Shown here: positions 23,953 through 33,282 of the stretch, piece by piece
Layout: the number at the start of each line of letters is the position of its first letter
Numbering within the stretch: the first letter of the stretch is position 1
From: Streptomyces roseus
GTDB lineage: Bacteria; Actinomycetota; Actinomycetes; Streptomycetales; Streptomycetaceae
Assembly (NCBI RefSeq): GCF_001044425.1
Contig: NZ_LFML01000020.1
Span: 22,330 to 86,329, forward strand
Direction of reading: 5' to 3'
DNA: 64,000 bases
The notes under the pieces: model-generated
What the model saw: only the letters and a program-made list of their open reading frames with translations
Told to the model about the DNA's origin: nothing
Database searches by the model: none
Made by a program: the position numbers and the translations under genes

Positions 23953-24708
23953 TCACTTCAGGGCCAGGACCAGCGCGTCGGAGGGCGAGCGCCAGACCGT
24001 CCGGGCCTCCGCGAAGCCCACCTCGCGCAGGGTCCGCTCGTGCCAGGCGGCGTCGGGGGTGTCCCCGTCGGCGTGCTCGCCGTAGATCTCGTACCGGCGC
24101 TTCGTCGGCTCGGCCAGCACCGGGTCGGCGGCCGCGAGGGCCCACCAGTCGGCCCAGTCCAGCGCGCCGGCCGCGCGGGCCCGGTCCATCGCGGCGTGCC
24201 GGTGGGCCCGCTCGGCGGCGTTCAGGCGCGGGGTCGCCGGGTCGGGCATGTGGTCGGCGTTCATGAAGACCCCGCCCTCGCGCAGCAGCGGGGCGAGCTG
24301 CCCGTACACCACGGCCAGCTGCGGGGAGTGCATCCAGTGCAGGGCGGTGGCCGTGAGCACCGCGTCGTACGTGTCGTGGGGGAGGGCCGAGGTCCACTCG
24401 GGGTCCTTGAGGTCGGCCGTGACGAACGCGACGCGGTCGTCGCCGGCAAAGTGGCCCCGGGCGATGGTCAACAGCGCCGGGTCGAGGTCGACACCCGTAC
24501 TGGTGGCGTCCGGGAACCGCCGCAGGACGCGGTCCGTGATACTTCCCGTACCGCACGCCAGATCCAGCACCCGGGGGGTGGGTCCCACCAGTGCCTCGAC
24601 CATGTCCAGCATCACCCGGAACCGCTCCTCGCGGTCGGGCATGTACCACTCCTGCTGCCGGTCCCAGCTCTCCTGCCAGGCCTGCCAGTCGGTCGTGGTC
24701 TCCGCCAT
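23953..24708 (-). CDS. Class I SAM-dependent methyltransferase
   Basis: 251 residues. Motif I VLDLACGTGSITDRVL and the acidic loop TGVDLDPALLTIARG bind S-adenosylmethionine; AVLTATALHWMHSPQLAVVYGQLAPLLREGG is the region-IV strand and helix. The substrate is unknown. Start ATG 24708 has GGAGGGCGA upstream. It is divergent from the CGNR protein gene, with 82 bp between starts that contain a CTCGAAG/CTTCGAG inverted repeat (24733-24739 and 24755-24761). Confidence 0.85.
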   Translation of the reverse strand: MAETTTDWQAWQESWDRQQEWYMPDREERFRVMLDMVEALVGPTPRVLDLACGTGSITDRVLRRFPDATSTGVDLDPALLTIARGHFAGDDRVAFVTADLKDPEWTSALPHDTYDAVLTATALHWMHSPQLAVVYGQLAPLLREGGVFMNADHMPDPATPRLNAAERAHRHAAMDRARAAGALDWADWWALAAADPVLAEPTKRRYEIYGEHADGDTPDAAWHERTLREVGFAEARTVWRSPSDALVLALK

Positions 24709-24790
24709 CGCTCGCCCTCCAGTCGTAATACCCTCGAAGAAGTATCAGCCGTTACTTCGAGACCCTAAACCGCATCCGTAAGGACTACAA

Positions 24791-25420
24791 GTGGAACTGG
24801 CCCATTACTCGGACTATGCCGTGCGCTTGGTCAACACCGAGGAGCCGGCCCGCAACAAGGACGCCCTCACCTCGGTCGACGCCGTGCGCGCCCTCTTCGG
24901 CGCCAGTACCCAGATGGCCCGCCGGGTCACCGACACCGACGTGACCCGCTTCCGCAACGTCCGGGGCCGGCTGCGCGCCGTCTTCGAGGCCGCCGACGGC
25001 GGCGACCACGTCCTCGCCGTCGACCTGCTGAACTCCCTGCTCATGGAGTTCCCGGTCAGCCCGCAGGTCTCCGGTCACCAGTACCTCGACGACGAGGGCC
25101 GCCCGGACTGGCACATCCACCTCGCCGACCACCCCTCGAACGCCTCCGCCGGCTACGCCGCGATCGCCTCCTTCGGCCTGGCCTTCCACCTCACCGAGCA
25201 CGGCCCCGACCGCCTCGGCCTGTGCCAGGCCGCGCCCTGCCGCAACGCCTACCTCGACACCTCCACCAACCGCTCCCGGCGCTACTGCTCCGACCGCTGC
25301 GCCACCCGGGCCAACGTGGCCGCCTACCGGGCCCGCAAACGGCTGGAAGCCGAGGCGTCCGGCCACAGCGGCCGCAGCGCCGACACCGCCCAGGACAGCC
25401 GCGCCCTCAGCGAACTCTGA
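24791..25420 (+). CDS. CGNR zinc finger / ABATE domain protein
   Basis: 209 residues. The amino part is the ABATE helical domain (LAHYSDYAVRLVNTEEP, VRGRLRAVFEAADGGD). The carboxyl part is the CGNR zinc finger LGLCQAAPCRNAYLDTSTNRSRRYCSDRCATRANVAAYRARK with four cysteines. Such proteins are thought to be stress-linked transcription regulators. Start GTG 24791. The last 97 bp overlap, tail to tail, the end of sodX, which is unusually long for a convergent overlap. Confidence 0.85.
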   Translation: MELAHYSDYAVRLVNTEEPARNKDALTSVDAVRALFGASTQMARRVTDTDVTRFRNVRGRLRAVFEAADGGDHVLAVDLLNSLLMEFPVSPQVSGHQYLDDEGRPDWHIHLADHPSNASAGYAAIASFGLAFHLTEHGPDRLGLCQAAPCRNAYLDTSTNRSRRYCSDRCATRANVAAYRARKRLEAEASGHSGRSADTAQDSRALSEL

Positions 25421-25743
25421 TCCGCCGCGCGCGGCCGGAAGCGCAGCACCGCCGTCGCCAGCACCAGCTCCTCGGGCACCGTCCCGTAGTCGGTGCTGTC
25501 GCCGGTCTCGTTGTACGGGTTGTCCCCGAGCACCCACCAGCCGCCCGGCCGCCGCTCCACCGCCCGCTTGACCACCAGCAGGTCCTGCTGGAACGGGTGC
25601 CGCAGCACCACCACGTCACCCGGGCGGACGTCCGCCCCGTACCGCACCACCAGCCGGTCCCCGTGCAGCAGCGTCGGCACCATCGAGGGTCCCGCCACCT
25701 CCACCACCTCGAACGCCGTCCGCGAGTGCCTTCTGTGCGCCAT
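25324..25743 (-). CDS. sodX: Nickel-type superoxide dismutase maturation protease
   Basis: 139 residues of the signal peptidase S26 fold: AGPSMVPTLLHGDRLVV holds the catalytic serine (GPSM), and VVVLRHPFQQDLLVVKRAVE the catalytic lysine. WVLGDNPYNETGDSTDYG is the last conserved box. It removes the short leader of SodN so that the histidine of the nickel hook becomes the free amino end. The start at ATG 25743 is supported by GAGGAGG six bases upstream. It is divergent from sodN, as in other Streptomyces. No membrane anchor is seen, consistent with cytoplasmic processing. Confidence 0.92.
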   Translation of the reverse strand: MAHRRHSRTAFEVVEVAGPSMVPTLLHGDRLVVRYGADVRPGDVVVLRHPFQQDLLVVKRAVERRPGGWWVLGDNPYNETGDSTDYGTVPEELVLATAVLRFRPRAADQSSLRARLSWAVSALRPLWPDASASSRLRAR

Positions 25744-25925
25744 GCCCGACCTCCTCGCCCGCTCTCGCCTCACTGCGCATGCTGCCGCAGCCTTCCGTAG
25801 ATTCGCTCACCGGTCCGCACGCCACCCTGGACTTTTGTCCCAAGCCCACGGGGCCGCTCGCGAAATCCCCTGCGCCACGGAGTAATCTCCCCCTTGAGAA
25901 GACGATCACGAGGAGGACAAACTCC

Positions 25926-26321
25926 ATGCTTTCCCGCCTCTTCGCCCCCAAGGCGAAGGTCTCCGCCCACTGCGATCTTCCGTGCGGCGTGTACGACCCT
26001 GCCCAGGCCCGCATCGAGGCCGAGTCCGTCAAGGCCGTCCAGGAGAAGTACCAGGCCAACGAGGACGCCGACTTCCGCGCGCGCGCCATCACCATCAAGG
26101 AGCAGCGCGCCGAGCTCGCCAAGCACCACGTCTCGGTGCTGTGGAGCGACTACTTCAAGCCCCCGCACTTCGAGAAGTACCCGCAGCTGCACACCCTGGT
26201 CAACGACACCCTGAAGGCCCTCTCGGCCGCCAAGGCGTCGAACGACCCGGCGACCGGCCAGAAGGCGCTCGACCTCATCGCCGAGATCGACCGCATCTTC
26301 TGGGAGACCAAGGCCGCCTGA
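25926..26321 (+). CDS. sodN: Nickel superoxide dismutase
   Basis: 131 residues. A 14-residue leader (MLSRLFAPKAKVSA) precedes the nickel hook HCDLPCGVYDP; after cleavage His1, Cys2 and Cys6 bind nickel. The rest is the four-helix bundle of Ni-SOD. The enzyme dismutates superoxide as a cytoplasmic hexamer. AGGAGG precedes ATG 25926, and TAATCT at 25883-25888 may be the -10. Family knowledge: nickel induces sodN through Nur, and in S. coelicolor a 3' fragment of sodF mRNA pairs with the sodN leader; neither was tested here. A 25-bp hairpin closes the gene. Confidence 0.97.
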   Translation: MLSRLFAPKAKVSAHCDLPCGVYDPAQARIEAESVKAVQEKYQANEDADFRARAITIKEQRAELAKHHVSVLWSDYFKPPHFEKYPQLHTLVNDTLKALSAAKASNDPATGQKALDLIAEIDRIFWETKAA

Positions 26322-26334
26322 TCCAGGCCTCGCC

Positions 26335-26388
26335 CACGCACGGCGAAGGGGCCCGACCGGTGACGGTCGGGCCCCTTCGCCGTGCGTG
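26335..26388. terminator. 25-bp perfect hairpin between sodN and DUF6104
   Basis: Bases 26335-26359 pair perfectly with 26364-26388 around a GTGA loop. It stands between convergent genes and should stop transcription from both sides. Confidence 0.9.
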
Positions 26389-26401
26389 CGGGCCGGCGGG
26401 C

Positions 26402-26587
26402 CTACTCCTCGTCCTCGTCCTCGTCGTCCAGGCGGGCGAGCCAGGTGGCCAGGCGCTCCACCGGGACCTCGAAGTCCGGGTTGAGGTCGACGAAGGTGCG
26501 CAGCTGCTCGGCGAGCCACTCGAAGGTGACCTCCTCCTCGCCGCGCCGCTTCTCCAGCTCCTCGATGCCGCGATCGGTGAAGTACAA
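26402..26587 (-). CDS. DUF6104-type small protein
   Basis: 61 residues: MYFTDRGIEELEKRRGEEEVTFEWL and so on, ending in an acidic run (DDEDEDEE). It matches a small protein family conserved across Streptomyces without known function. The start is TTG 26587, with GGAG six bases upstream. Its acidic, helical nature suggests a protein-binding role, but that is only an impression. The gene is convergent with sodN and shares its terminator hairpin. Confidence 0.8.
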   Translation of the reverse strand: MYFTDRGIEELEKRRGEEEVTFEWLAEQLRTFVDLNPDFEVPVERLATWLARLDDEDEDEE

Positions 26588-26720
26588 GTCGGGCTCCGTG
26601 CCGTGATGAAGGTGTACAGGGGGTGTTTCCCGCCAGGATAATCCGCATACCCGGCGAGACCTCCCCTCGTGCGGTACCCGGCGCTAGCCTGGAGGGTCTC
26701 CACACCTGAGGGGGCAGGGG

Positions 26721-28805
26721 ATGCAGGACGGGCGCACGGGCGGCACCGCGCGCGCCTTCGAGCTCCTCGAACCCCTCGTCCAGGCGGCCACCGTGCGCGT
26801 CCACGCGGCCCCGGACGGGTATGCACCCCGTGGGACCGGTCCCACCTGGGGGAGCGGGTTCTTCATCGCCCCGGGCTGGGTGCTGACGTGCGCGCACGTC
26901 GTCGGTGAAGGGGGTGCGGCGGTGCGTCTCGCGGGGCGTGAGCTCGGCATCACCTTCCCCTCCGGCGCCGACGGCGCCACCGGTACCGTCACCGGCCGCG
27001 TCGAGTGCGTCCTGCCCGAGCGGCTGGAAGAGCACCGCCCCGCCCGCCGCGCCCTGTGGGACCTGCCCGACCTGGCACTGGTGCGCGTCCTCGCCCCGAT
27101 CACACACGCCTGCGTACGCCTGACCGACCGCGGCAGACCCCGCCCCGACGAGGTCGCCTACTTCGGCTGCACCGAGGACCTCGGCGCCCCCGAGATCACC
27201 GGCCGCACCACCCGGCTGCGCGGCACGGCCGCCGCAGGCGCCGCCCTGCGCCTCGGCGACGACGACGAGATCGAGCCCGGCATGTCCGGCGGCCCGGTCG
27301 TGGACCTGGCCCGGGGCGAGGTCGTCGGCGTGGTCAAGGCCCGCCGCAGCGGCGGTGGCGGCGGACTCGCCGTGTCCGTCGTGCAGTTACGGACCCTGCC
27401 GCTGGCCGCCACCGGCCAGGTCGGGCTCTACCGCCGCGTCATGCAGGCCCACGACCTCTACCACTACGACCAGCACCTCAGCGATCGCGGCAGCCGCCGC
27501 ACCTGGACCGACGTCCACGGCGAACTCCCGGCGCGGGAGGACCCGTACGAGGGCGGCAGGCGGCTCACCGCCGCCGAGCGCACCACCTTGTGCGGGCTGC
27601 TCGCCGAACTGCCCCCGCCCCGCTCCTCCGAGGAGGTACGGGCCCTGGTCGAGGCGGCCCGCGGCGAGGAGCCCGACCCCGGACTGCCCGCCCCGCTCAG
27701 CTGGCGCGACGGGCTCGGCATGCTGCACGATCCGCCGGACGGCGCCGGCGAGGCCGCCGCGATGCTGCGCTACGCGACCGACGTCAGCGTCGCCGACCAC
27801 CGCGAGCCCCCCGCCCCGGGCGCCGACGAGGAGCTGTGGGACTGGGTGCGGGCCACCGCCGCGCGGCTGTGGCGGCCCCTGCGGCGGGAGCTCGGCGAAC
27901 GGCACGAACGGGGCCTCGCGCAGCGCGACCGCAGCCGCCGCGCCCGCGTCGACCGCCAACCCCACGGGCACACCCGGCCGTCCGGCACCCTGCTCCAGGG
28001 CCCGTCCGTGCTGCTGGAGGCCTGGGCGCACGGCTGGGAGGACGTCTACGACTGGCGCGTCTCGGTGCTCTACGGTCCCGCCCACCCGGGCCGGGTGACC
28101 CCGGTGGACTCGGGCGTACGGGCCACTCGGGCCGCTCTCGCCGACGTGCTGCGGGTCCCGCTCGCCGAGGCCTTCCGGCGCTGTGACACCCACGAGGCGG
28201 CGGCCCTCCTCGAAGTCGCCGTGGCGCCCGAGCTGTTCGGGCTGCCCGTGGACACGTGGACGGTGGCCGGGCGGACCCCGCTGGGCGTCCAGCGGCCGGT
28301 CGTCTTCCGCTATCCGGCCGCGACGGGCGGCGCGATCCCGAACGACGATGAGGCCGACCACCGGCGGGCCGACCGCTGGAACCGCGTCCAGGCCGGTCCG
28401 CCGGCCGACGAGCGGGCCGACTGCGACCGCGGCCGCCCCAGGACCCCGGCGCCGGAATGGCTCGACGCGCTCCCGGACAACACCGTGCCCGTGCACTGCC
28501 GGGCCGCCGAGGAGGAACCCACCCGCAGCTCCCTGTACGGGATCCGGGACGCCGGGTACGGGGTGGCCGTCACCCGGCGGCCCCCGCAGGACCCGGCGGC
28601 CGACTGCGCGCCGTTCCACCGCGGACTGCGCGAGGAGCTGACGGAGGCGGCGCGGGGAGCGCCGCTGCCGGTCCGGCTCCAGGCACTGCGGGCACGCGCG
28701 CACGGGGCCGACCCCGACGCGTACTGGGCGGACGGGATGGCCCTCGTATGGGACGACCCGGCCCGCGCGCTGCCCGAAGACGAACCGCTGCAGGGCGACC
28801 TGTGA
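26721..28805 (+). CDS. Trypsin-like protease with effector-associated and VMAP-C-like regions
   Basis: 694 residues. Residues about 15-240 are a trypsin-fold serine protease with an intact triad: His59 (TCAHVV), Asp117 (PDLALV) and Ser189 (GMSGGPV). Residues about 283-360 (LTAAERTTLCGLLAELP and on) resemble an effector-associated domain, and about 380-690 the VMAP carboxyl domain, which ends this type of protein. There is no signal peptide, so the protease is cytoplasmic. It is first in a run of seven genes and lies 25 bp before a MoxR ATPase. Family knowledge: VMAP-MoxR-vWA ternary systems are predicted conflict or stress-response machines. TAGCCT at 26685-26690 may be the operon -10. Confidence 0.85.
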   Translation: MQDGRTGGTARAFELLEPLVQAATVRVHAAPDGYAPRGTGPTWGSGFFIAPGWVLTCAHVVGEGGAAVRLAGRELGITFPSGADGATGTVTGRVECVLPERLEEHRPARRALWDLPDLALVRVLAPITHACVRLTDRGRPRPDEVAYFGCTEDLGAPEITGRTTRLRGTAAAGAALRLGDDDEIEPGMSGGPVVDLARGEVVGVVKARRSGGGGGLAVSVVQLRTLPLAATGQVGLYRRVMQAHDLYHYDQHLSDRGSRRTWTDVHGELPAREDPYEGGRRLTAAERTTLCGLLAELPPPRSSEEVRALVEAARGEEPDPGLPAPLSWRDGLGMLHDPPDGAGEAAAMLRYATDVSVADHREPPAPGADEELWDWVRATAARLWRPLRRELGERHERGLAQRDRSRRARVDRQPHGHTRPSGTLLQGPSVLLEAWAHGWEDVYDWRVSVLYGPAHPGRVTPVDSGVRATRAALADVLRVPLAEAFRRCDTHEAAALLEVAVAPELFGLPVDTWTVAGRTPLGVQRPVVFRYPAATGGAIPNDDEADHRRADRWNRVQAGPPADERADCDRGRPRTPAPEWLDALPDNTVPVHCRAAEEEPTRSSLYGIRDAGYGVAVTRRPPQDPAADCAPFHRGLREELTEAARGAPLPVRLQALRARAHGADPDAYWADGMALVWDDPARALPEDEPLQGDL

Positions 28806-28830
28806 CGGGCGGGAGGGGGAGGGAGCAGGC

Positions 28831-29901
28831 GTGAACGAGGAATGGCTCATCTACCGGGGGGTCGGCGAACCCCACGACGGGATCGAGGCCCTGCCCGACC
28901 CGCCGCCGTGGCGGGATTTCGACGGCGGCCCCGTCGGCGAGCCCGGCGGACCGGCGGACACGGCCGACGGCAACGTCACGCGGCGCCTCGGCGCGCACCG
29001 CCAGGCCGCCGAACTGCACCGCCCCGAGCCGGAGGAGCTGGAGGCCATCAACGCGGCCCTGTACCTGCGCCGGCCCCTGCTCGTCACCGGCTATCCGGGC
29101 ACCGGGAAGTCCACCCTCGCCCACGCCGTCGCTCACGAGCTGAAACTCGGCCGGGTGCTGCGCTGGCCCGTGGTCTCGCGGACGGTGCTCCAGGAGGGGC
29201 TGTACCGCTACGACGCCATCGCCCGGCTCCAGGACGTGCAGATCGCCGCGAGCGGCGGCCCGCCGTGGGGTCCGCCGGCCGGCCCGCCGGGTCCGGCACC
29301 GGGCGCCGGGCCGGGCCGGGCCGCGCCCCCCGTCCCCGGCATCGGCAAGTACATCCGCCTCGGCCCCCTCGGAACGGCCCTGCTGCCCACCGAGCGTCCC
29401 CGCGTCCTGCTCATCGACGAGCTCGACAAGAGCGACATCGACTTGCCCAACGACCTCCTGAACGTCCTGGAGGAGGGCGAGTTCGCCCTCCCCGAGCTCG
29501 AACGCGTCGCCGACACCGAGCCCGAGGTGCAGGTGCTCACCGACGACGGGGCGAAGGTCACCGTCCGCGGCGGCCGCGTCCGCTGCCGGGCCTTCCCCTT
29601 CATCATCCTGACCAGCAACGGCGAACGGGACTTCCCCGCCGCCCTGTTGCGCCGCTGCATCCAGCTCAAGCTCGGCCAGCCCGGCGAGAAGCGGCTCGCC
29701 ACCATGGTCCGCGCACACCTCGGCGAGGAGGCCGCCCGGCTCGGGGCCGACCTGATCCGGGAGTTCCTCAGCCGCTCCCAGTCCGAACTCGTGGCCGCCG
29801 ACCAGCTCCTGAACGCCATCTACCTCACCCACCACGCCGCTCCGCCCACCCGGGAGGACCTCGCCGACCTGCTCATCCAGCGCCTCGACCGCCCGAGGTG
29901 A
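28831..29901 (+). CDS. MoxR-type AAA+ ATPase
   Basis: 356 residues. Walker A GYPGTGKST at about 88-96, Walker B VLLIDELDKSD near 191-201, sensor FIILTSNGERDFPAALLRRCI. A proline/glycine-rich insert lies at about 147-168, between the Walker motifs, and is probably disordered. MoxR ATPases remodel partner proteins, usually vWA-domain proteins; the next gene, six bases on, encodes exactly such a partner. The start is GTG 28831 with a GGAGGGAG ribosome site. It is the second component of the ternary system. Confidence 0.9.
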   Translation: MNEEWLIYRGVGEPHDGIEALPDPPPWRDFDGGPVGEPGGPADTADGNVTRRLGAHRQAAELHRPEPEELEAINAALYLRRPLLVTGYPGTGKSTLAHAVAHELKLGRVLRWPVVSRTVLQEGLYRYDAIARLQDVQIAASGGPPWGPPAGPPGPAPGAGPGRAAPPVPGIGKYIRLGPLGTALLPTERPRVLLIDELDKSDIDLPNDLLNVLEEGEFALPELERVADTEPEVQVLTDDGAKVTVRGGRVRCRAFPFIILTSNGERDFPAALLRRCIQLKLGQPGEKRLATMVRAHLGEEAARLGADLIREFLSRSQSELVAADQLLNAIYLTHHAAPPTREDLADLLIQRLDRPR

Positions 29902-29907
29902 GGGCCG

Positions 29908-32900
29908 GTGCCCCCCGAGCGGCCGCCCCGGCCCGACGACGCGCGCTGCCGCCGGGCGCCCCGTCCGGCCACCGCGCCCCCCGGTCCGGCTCCCGTCCCC
30001 GCCGCCCTGCGCGACCTCGCCGGGCTGCTGCGCACCGCCGGGCTCGACCCCACCGCCGAGGAGCTCGCCGACGCGCTGTGGCTGGCCGGGCGAATCGGCC
30101 CCGCCGACCCCGCCGGCCCCGAACGGGAGCGCCCCGCCCCGCCCCGGCGGACGCGGACCCCGGGCGGAGCGACCGCGGCCGAGGAGGAGAGCGCGGGGCC
30201 CGAGCCCGATCCGCAGGACCCGGTCCGGCTCTACGCCTCCCGGGTCCTCGGGTCGGTCGCGGAGGAGGCGGCCGGGTTCCCGGGCGGCGCCGGGGTGCCC
30301 GTACGGGTCCCGGGCGCGGCCGCGCTGCCCCGGATCCTGGAGATCCAGCGGGCCCTGCGCGCCCTCCAGCGGCACCGGCCGCCGGGCCCGCCCACCCGCC
30401 TGGTCCTCGACGAGCCCGCCACCGCCGAGGCCAGTGCCCGCGCCCTCGGACTGGTCATCCCCGTGCTGCGGCCCGAGAGCCGGCGCGAGGCGACCGTACG
30501 GCTCGTCATGGACGCCTCCCCGTCGATGGCCGTCTGGCACGACATGTTCGAGGAACTGCGCTCCGTCTGCGAGCGGCTCGGCGCCTTCCGCGACGTACAG
30601 GTCCACTACCTGCACCGGCTCGGCGACGGCCGGGCGGCCGTCGGGCGCGGCACCGGCCCCGGCACCCGGCTGCGCTCCGGGGACCAGCTGCGCGACCCCA
30701 CCGGGCGGGCGCTGACCATGGTCGTCTCCGACTGCGCCGGCCCGCTCTGGCGCGAGGGCGAGGCGCAGCGGCTGCTGCACCGCTGGGCCGAGTGCAGCCC
30801 CTGCGTCGTCGTCCAGCCGCTGCCGCAGCGGCTGTGGAGCCGCAGCTGGCTGCCGACCGAGCGGGGCGTGCTCACCCGCGCCGAGGGCGGCTCCGGGAAG
30901 CTGCGGTTCCGCCCCGACCGGCCGGTCCGCCAGGGGCGGCACACCGGCGGGCTCACCGTCCCCGTCCTGCCGCCCAGCGCCATCGCCCTCGGCTCCTGGG
31001 CCCGCCTCGTCGCCGGGCTCGGCACCGGGCCCGTCCCCGCCGAGGTGGGCCGCGTCCTCGCCGACCACCCGGCCGCGCCCCTGCCGCCCCCGCGCGCCGC
31101 GCGCCCGCCGCGCGAGCTGGTGCGCCGCTTCCGGGCCTCCGCCTCGCCGAGCGCCGTCCAGCTCGCCGTGTACCTGTCGGCCGCACCCCTGACGCTGCCC
31201 GTGATGGCCCTCGTACAGCGCACGATGCTGCCCGACTCGGAGCCCTCGGACCTCGCGGAGGTGCTGCTCAGCGGGCTGCTGCGGCGGGGCCGGGCCGCGG
31301 GGCAGTGGTACGAGTTCGTGCCCGGCGTCCAGGACGTGCTGCTGGGGCCGCTCGGCCGGGACGAGGCCGCGCTGGTGCTCAAGCACTGCTCCGAGTACGT
31401 GCTCGCGCACTTCGGGCGGGGCGTACGGAACTTCCCCGCACTGGCCGTCTCCCAGCTCACCGGCGCCCCGGTGGCCGAGGAGGGCGGGGAGGAACGGGTC
31501 CCGGCCGGGCGGCTCCCGCAGGCCTTCGCCGAGGTCTCGGCCCGCGTCGTACGCCGCTACCTGCCCGGGCCGCCCACCGGGGACCCCGGCCTTCCCGAGC
31601 CCGCCGCGGCGCCGCCCGGACGGGCGTGGGCGCTCGGCACGGCACGTGAGCGGCTCGCCGCCCACGACCGCCAGGGGGGCGAGGGCGGCCCGCGCGGGCT
31701 GTACGAGGCCGTCGCCGTCCTGCGCCGGGCCGTCGCGACGCCCGCCGGACCGGGGGACGTTCCCGGCGAGGCGGAGTGCGAGCTGGCCACCGTCCTGCTG
31801 CGGCTGTGGGCGGGCCAGCGCGACCCCGAACTGCTGGCGGAGGCCGAGCGGGCGGTCGCCGGACTGGCCGCCCCGGCCGCCCGGGCCGTACTCGGCCGGA
31901 TCCTGTACGAGCGGGCCCTGGCCGACGAGCCGGACCCGGACCTGCTGGCCGCCGCCGAACGGGAGTTCGCGGCCGTCGGCGGCGACCCCGACCCCGGGCT
32001 GGACCCGCGGCTGCGCCTGGACTGCCTGGTGCGGCGGGCGCAGACCCTGGTCCGCCTCGGCGAGCTCCGCGAGGACACGGGCGCGCTGCGCGAGGCCCGC
32101 TCCGCGCTGGAGGCGGTGACCGGAGCCCCCGCCTCCGACCCGGCGGTGCGGTCCGCCCTCGGCAGGGTCCTGCTCGCCCTGCTGCCCCGTACCCCCGACC
32201 CGGCGGAGCGCACGGCGCTGGCCGGGCAGGCCGCCGAGCACCTCGCGGCCGCCCTGGCCGCCGCCTTGGCGGCCGCGTCTTCGGCCGGCTCCGGCTCCGG
32301 TTCGGCCGGCTCCGGTTCGGCCGCCGCGCAGACCGCCTCGCAAGGCCCGGAGCCCCCGGGGGCGGCGGCCGCCCGCGTACGGGTGGAGCTGGCCACCGCC
32401 CTGCGGTACCTGCCGGGGCGGCTGGAGGAGGCGGCCGGACAGCTCGGCCTGGCCCTGGCCGAGGCCGCCGGCGACACGGAGCTGCGGCTGGCCGCCCTGG
32501 TGTGCCTGGCGCGGGTGCACCGCGCGCGCTCCGCCCGGGACGCGGAGCCCCGGGCGCTGGAGGACGCGGCCGAGGCGTACGGCCGGGCCCGCCGGCTGAT
32601 CCCGCGCGACGCGCAGGCGTACGGGGAGCTGCTGCCCGAGTGGGGCGACGTACTGCTGGACCGGGCGCGGGCCGCGGACGGGCGGCGGTTCACCTCGGCG
32701 GCCGTACGGGTGCTGCGCGACAGCCGGGCGGCGGTCCCGCAGTCCGACCCGCGCTCGGCTCAGCGGCTGGTGCGGCTGGCGGAGGGGCTGCGGCTGCGGC
32801 ACGCGTACGAGGGGGACGTCGTCGACCTGCGGGAGGCGGAGTACCTGCTGGAACTGGCCGTCCGGCAGAGCCGCAGCCCCCTGGAGCAGGCCCGGGCCTG

Positions 32901-33222
32901 GCGCGAGCACGGCGACGTCCAGCAGGAGATCCACGCCCACACCCGGGCGCCGGACCGGCTCGACCGGGCGGCCGACTCCTACCGGCGGGCGTGGCGCAGC
33001 GCGCTGGCCGCGGACCGGGAGGAACGGCGCGAGGTGGCGGTGGAACTGGCCGCCCGGGTGCAGGAGTTGAGGGGAGAGGTACTGGAACGGCTGGCGCGGC
33101 CCCGGGCGGCCCTGGACGCGTACCGCTCCGCGCTGGAGCTGTGGACCCGGCTGGGGGATCCGGCCGCCGGCCGGCGGGAGGCCCTGGGATCCCGGGTCCG
33201 CACCCTGGAGGCGGGTCTGTGA
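29908..33222 (+). CDS. vWA-like and TPR protein, SAV_2336 N-terminal-related family
   Basis: 1104 residues. The amino part (about 1-190) contains the SAV_2336-type region with disordered, proline-rich stretches. A vWA-like domain follows at about 195-330, with the MIDAS motif DASPS (near 201-205) and the later Asp in MVVSDCAG. Residues from about 560 to the end are alanine-rich helical repeats of TPR kind. These are interrupted by a low-complexity Ser/Gly/Ala segment near 788-812. It would be the metal-binding partner and scaffold for the MoxR ATPase encoded directly upstream. Start GTG 29908, six bases after that stop. The role within the system is inferred. Confidence 0.8.
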   Translation: MPPERPPRPDDARCRRAPRPATAPPGPAPVPAALRDLAGLLRTAGLDPTAEELADALWLAGRIGPADPAGPERERPAPPRRTRTPGGATAAEEESAGPEPDPQDPVRLYASRVLGSVAEEAAGFPGGAGVPVRVPGAAALPRILEIQRALRALQRHRPPGPPTRLVLDEPATAEASARALGLVIPVLRPESRREATVRLVMDASPSMAVWHDMFEELRSVCERLGAFRDVQVHYLHRLGDGRAAVGRGTGPGTRLRSGDQLRDPTGRALTMVVSDCAGPLWREGEAQRLLHRWAECSPCVVVQPLPQRLWSRSWLPTERGVLTRAEGGSGKLRFRPDRPVRQGRHTGGLTVPVLPPSAIALGSWARLVAGLGTGPVPAEVGRVLADHPAAPLPPPRAARPPRELVRRFRASASPSAVQLAVYLSAAPLTLPVMALVQRTMLPDSEPSDLAEVLLSGLLRRGRAAGQWYEFVPGVQDVLLGPLGRDEAALVLKHCSEYVLAHFGRGVRNFPALAVSQLTGAPVAEEGGEERVPAGRLPQAFAEVSARVVRRYLPGPPTGDPGLPEPAAAPPGRAWALGTARERLAAHDRQGGEGGPRGLYEAVAVLRRAVATPAGPGDVPGEAECELATVLLRLWAGQRDPELLAEAERAVAGLAAPAARAVLGRILYERALADEPDPDLLAAAEREFAAVGGDPDPGLDPRLRLDCLVRRAQTLVRLGELREDTGALREARSALEAVTGAPASDPAVRSALGRVLLALLPRTPDPAERTALAGQAAEHLAAALAAALAAASSAGSGSGSAGSGSAAAQTASQGPEPPGAAAARVRVELATALRYLPGRLEEAAGQLGLALAEAAGDTELRLAALVCLARVHRARSARDAEPRALEDAAEAYGRARRLIPRDAQAYGELLPEWGDVLLDRARAADGRRFTSAAVRVLRDSRAAVPQSDPRSAQRLVRLAEGLRLRHAYEGDVVDLREAEYLLELAVRQSRSPLEQARAWREHGDVQQEIHAHTRAPDRLDRAADSYRRAWRSALAADREERREVAVELAARVQELRGEVLERLARPRAALDAYRSALELWTRLGDPAAGRREALGSRVRTLEAGL

Positions 33223-33282
33223 CCCCGGCCGCCGGGTAAGGGAGCATCGGACATCGCGACTCAACGGGGGGACGGGCAGCCC

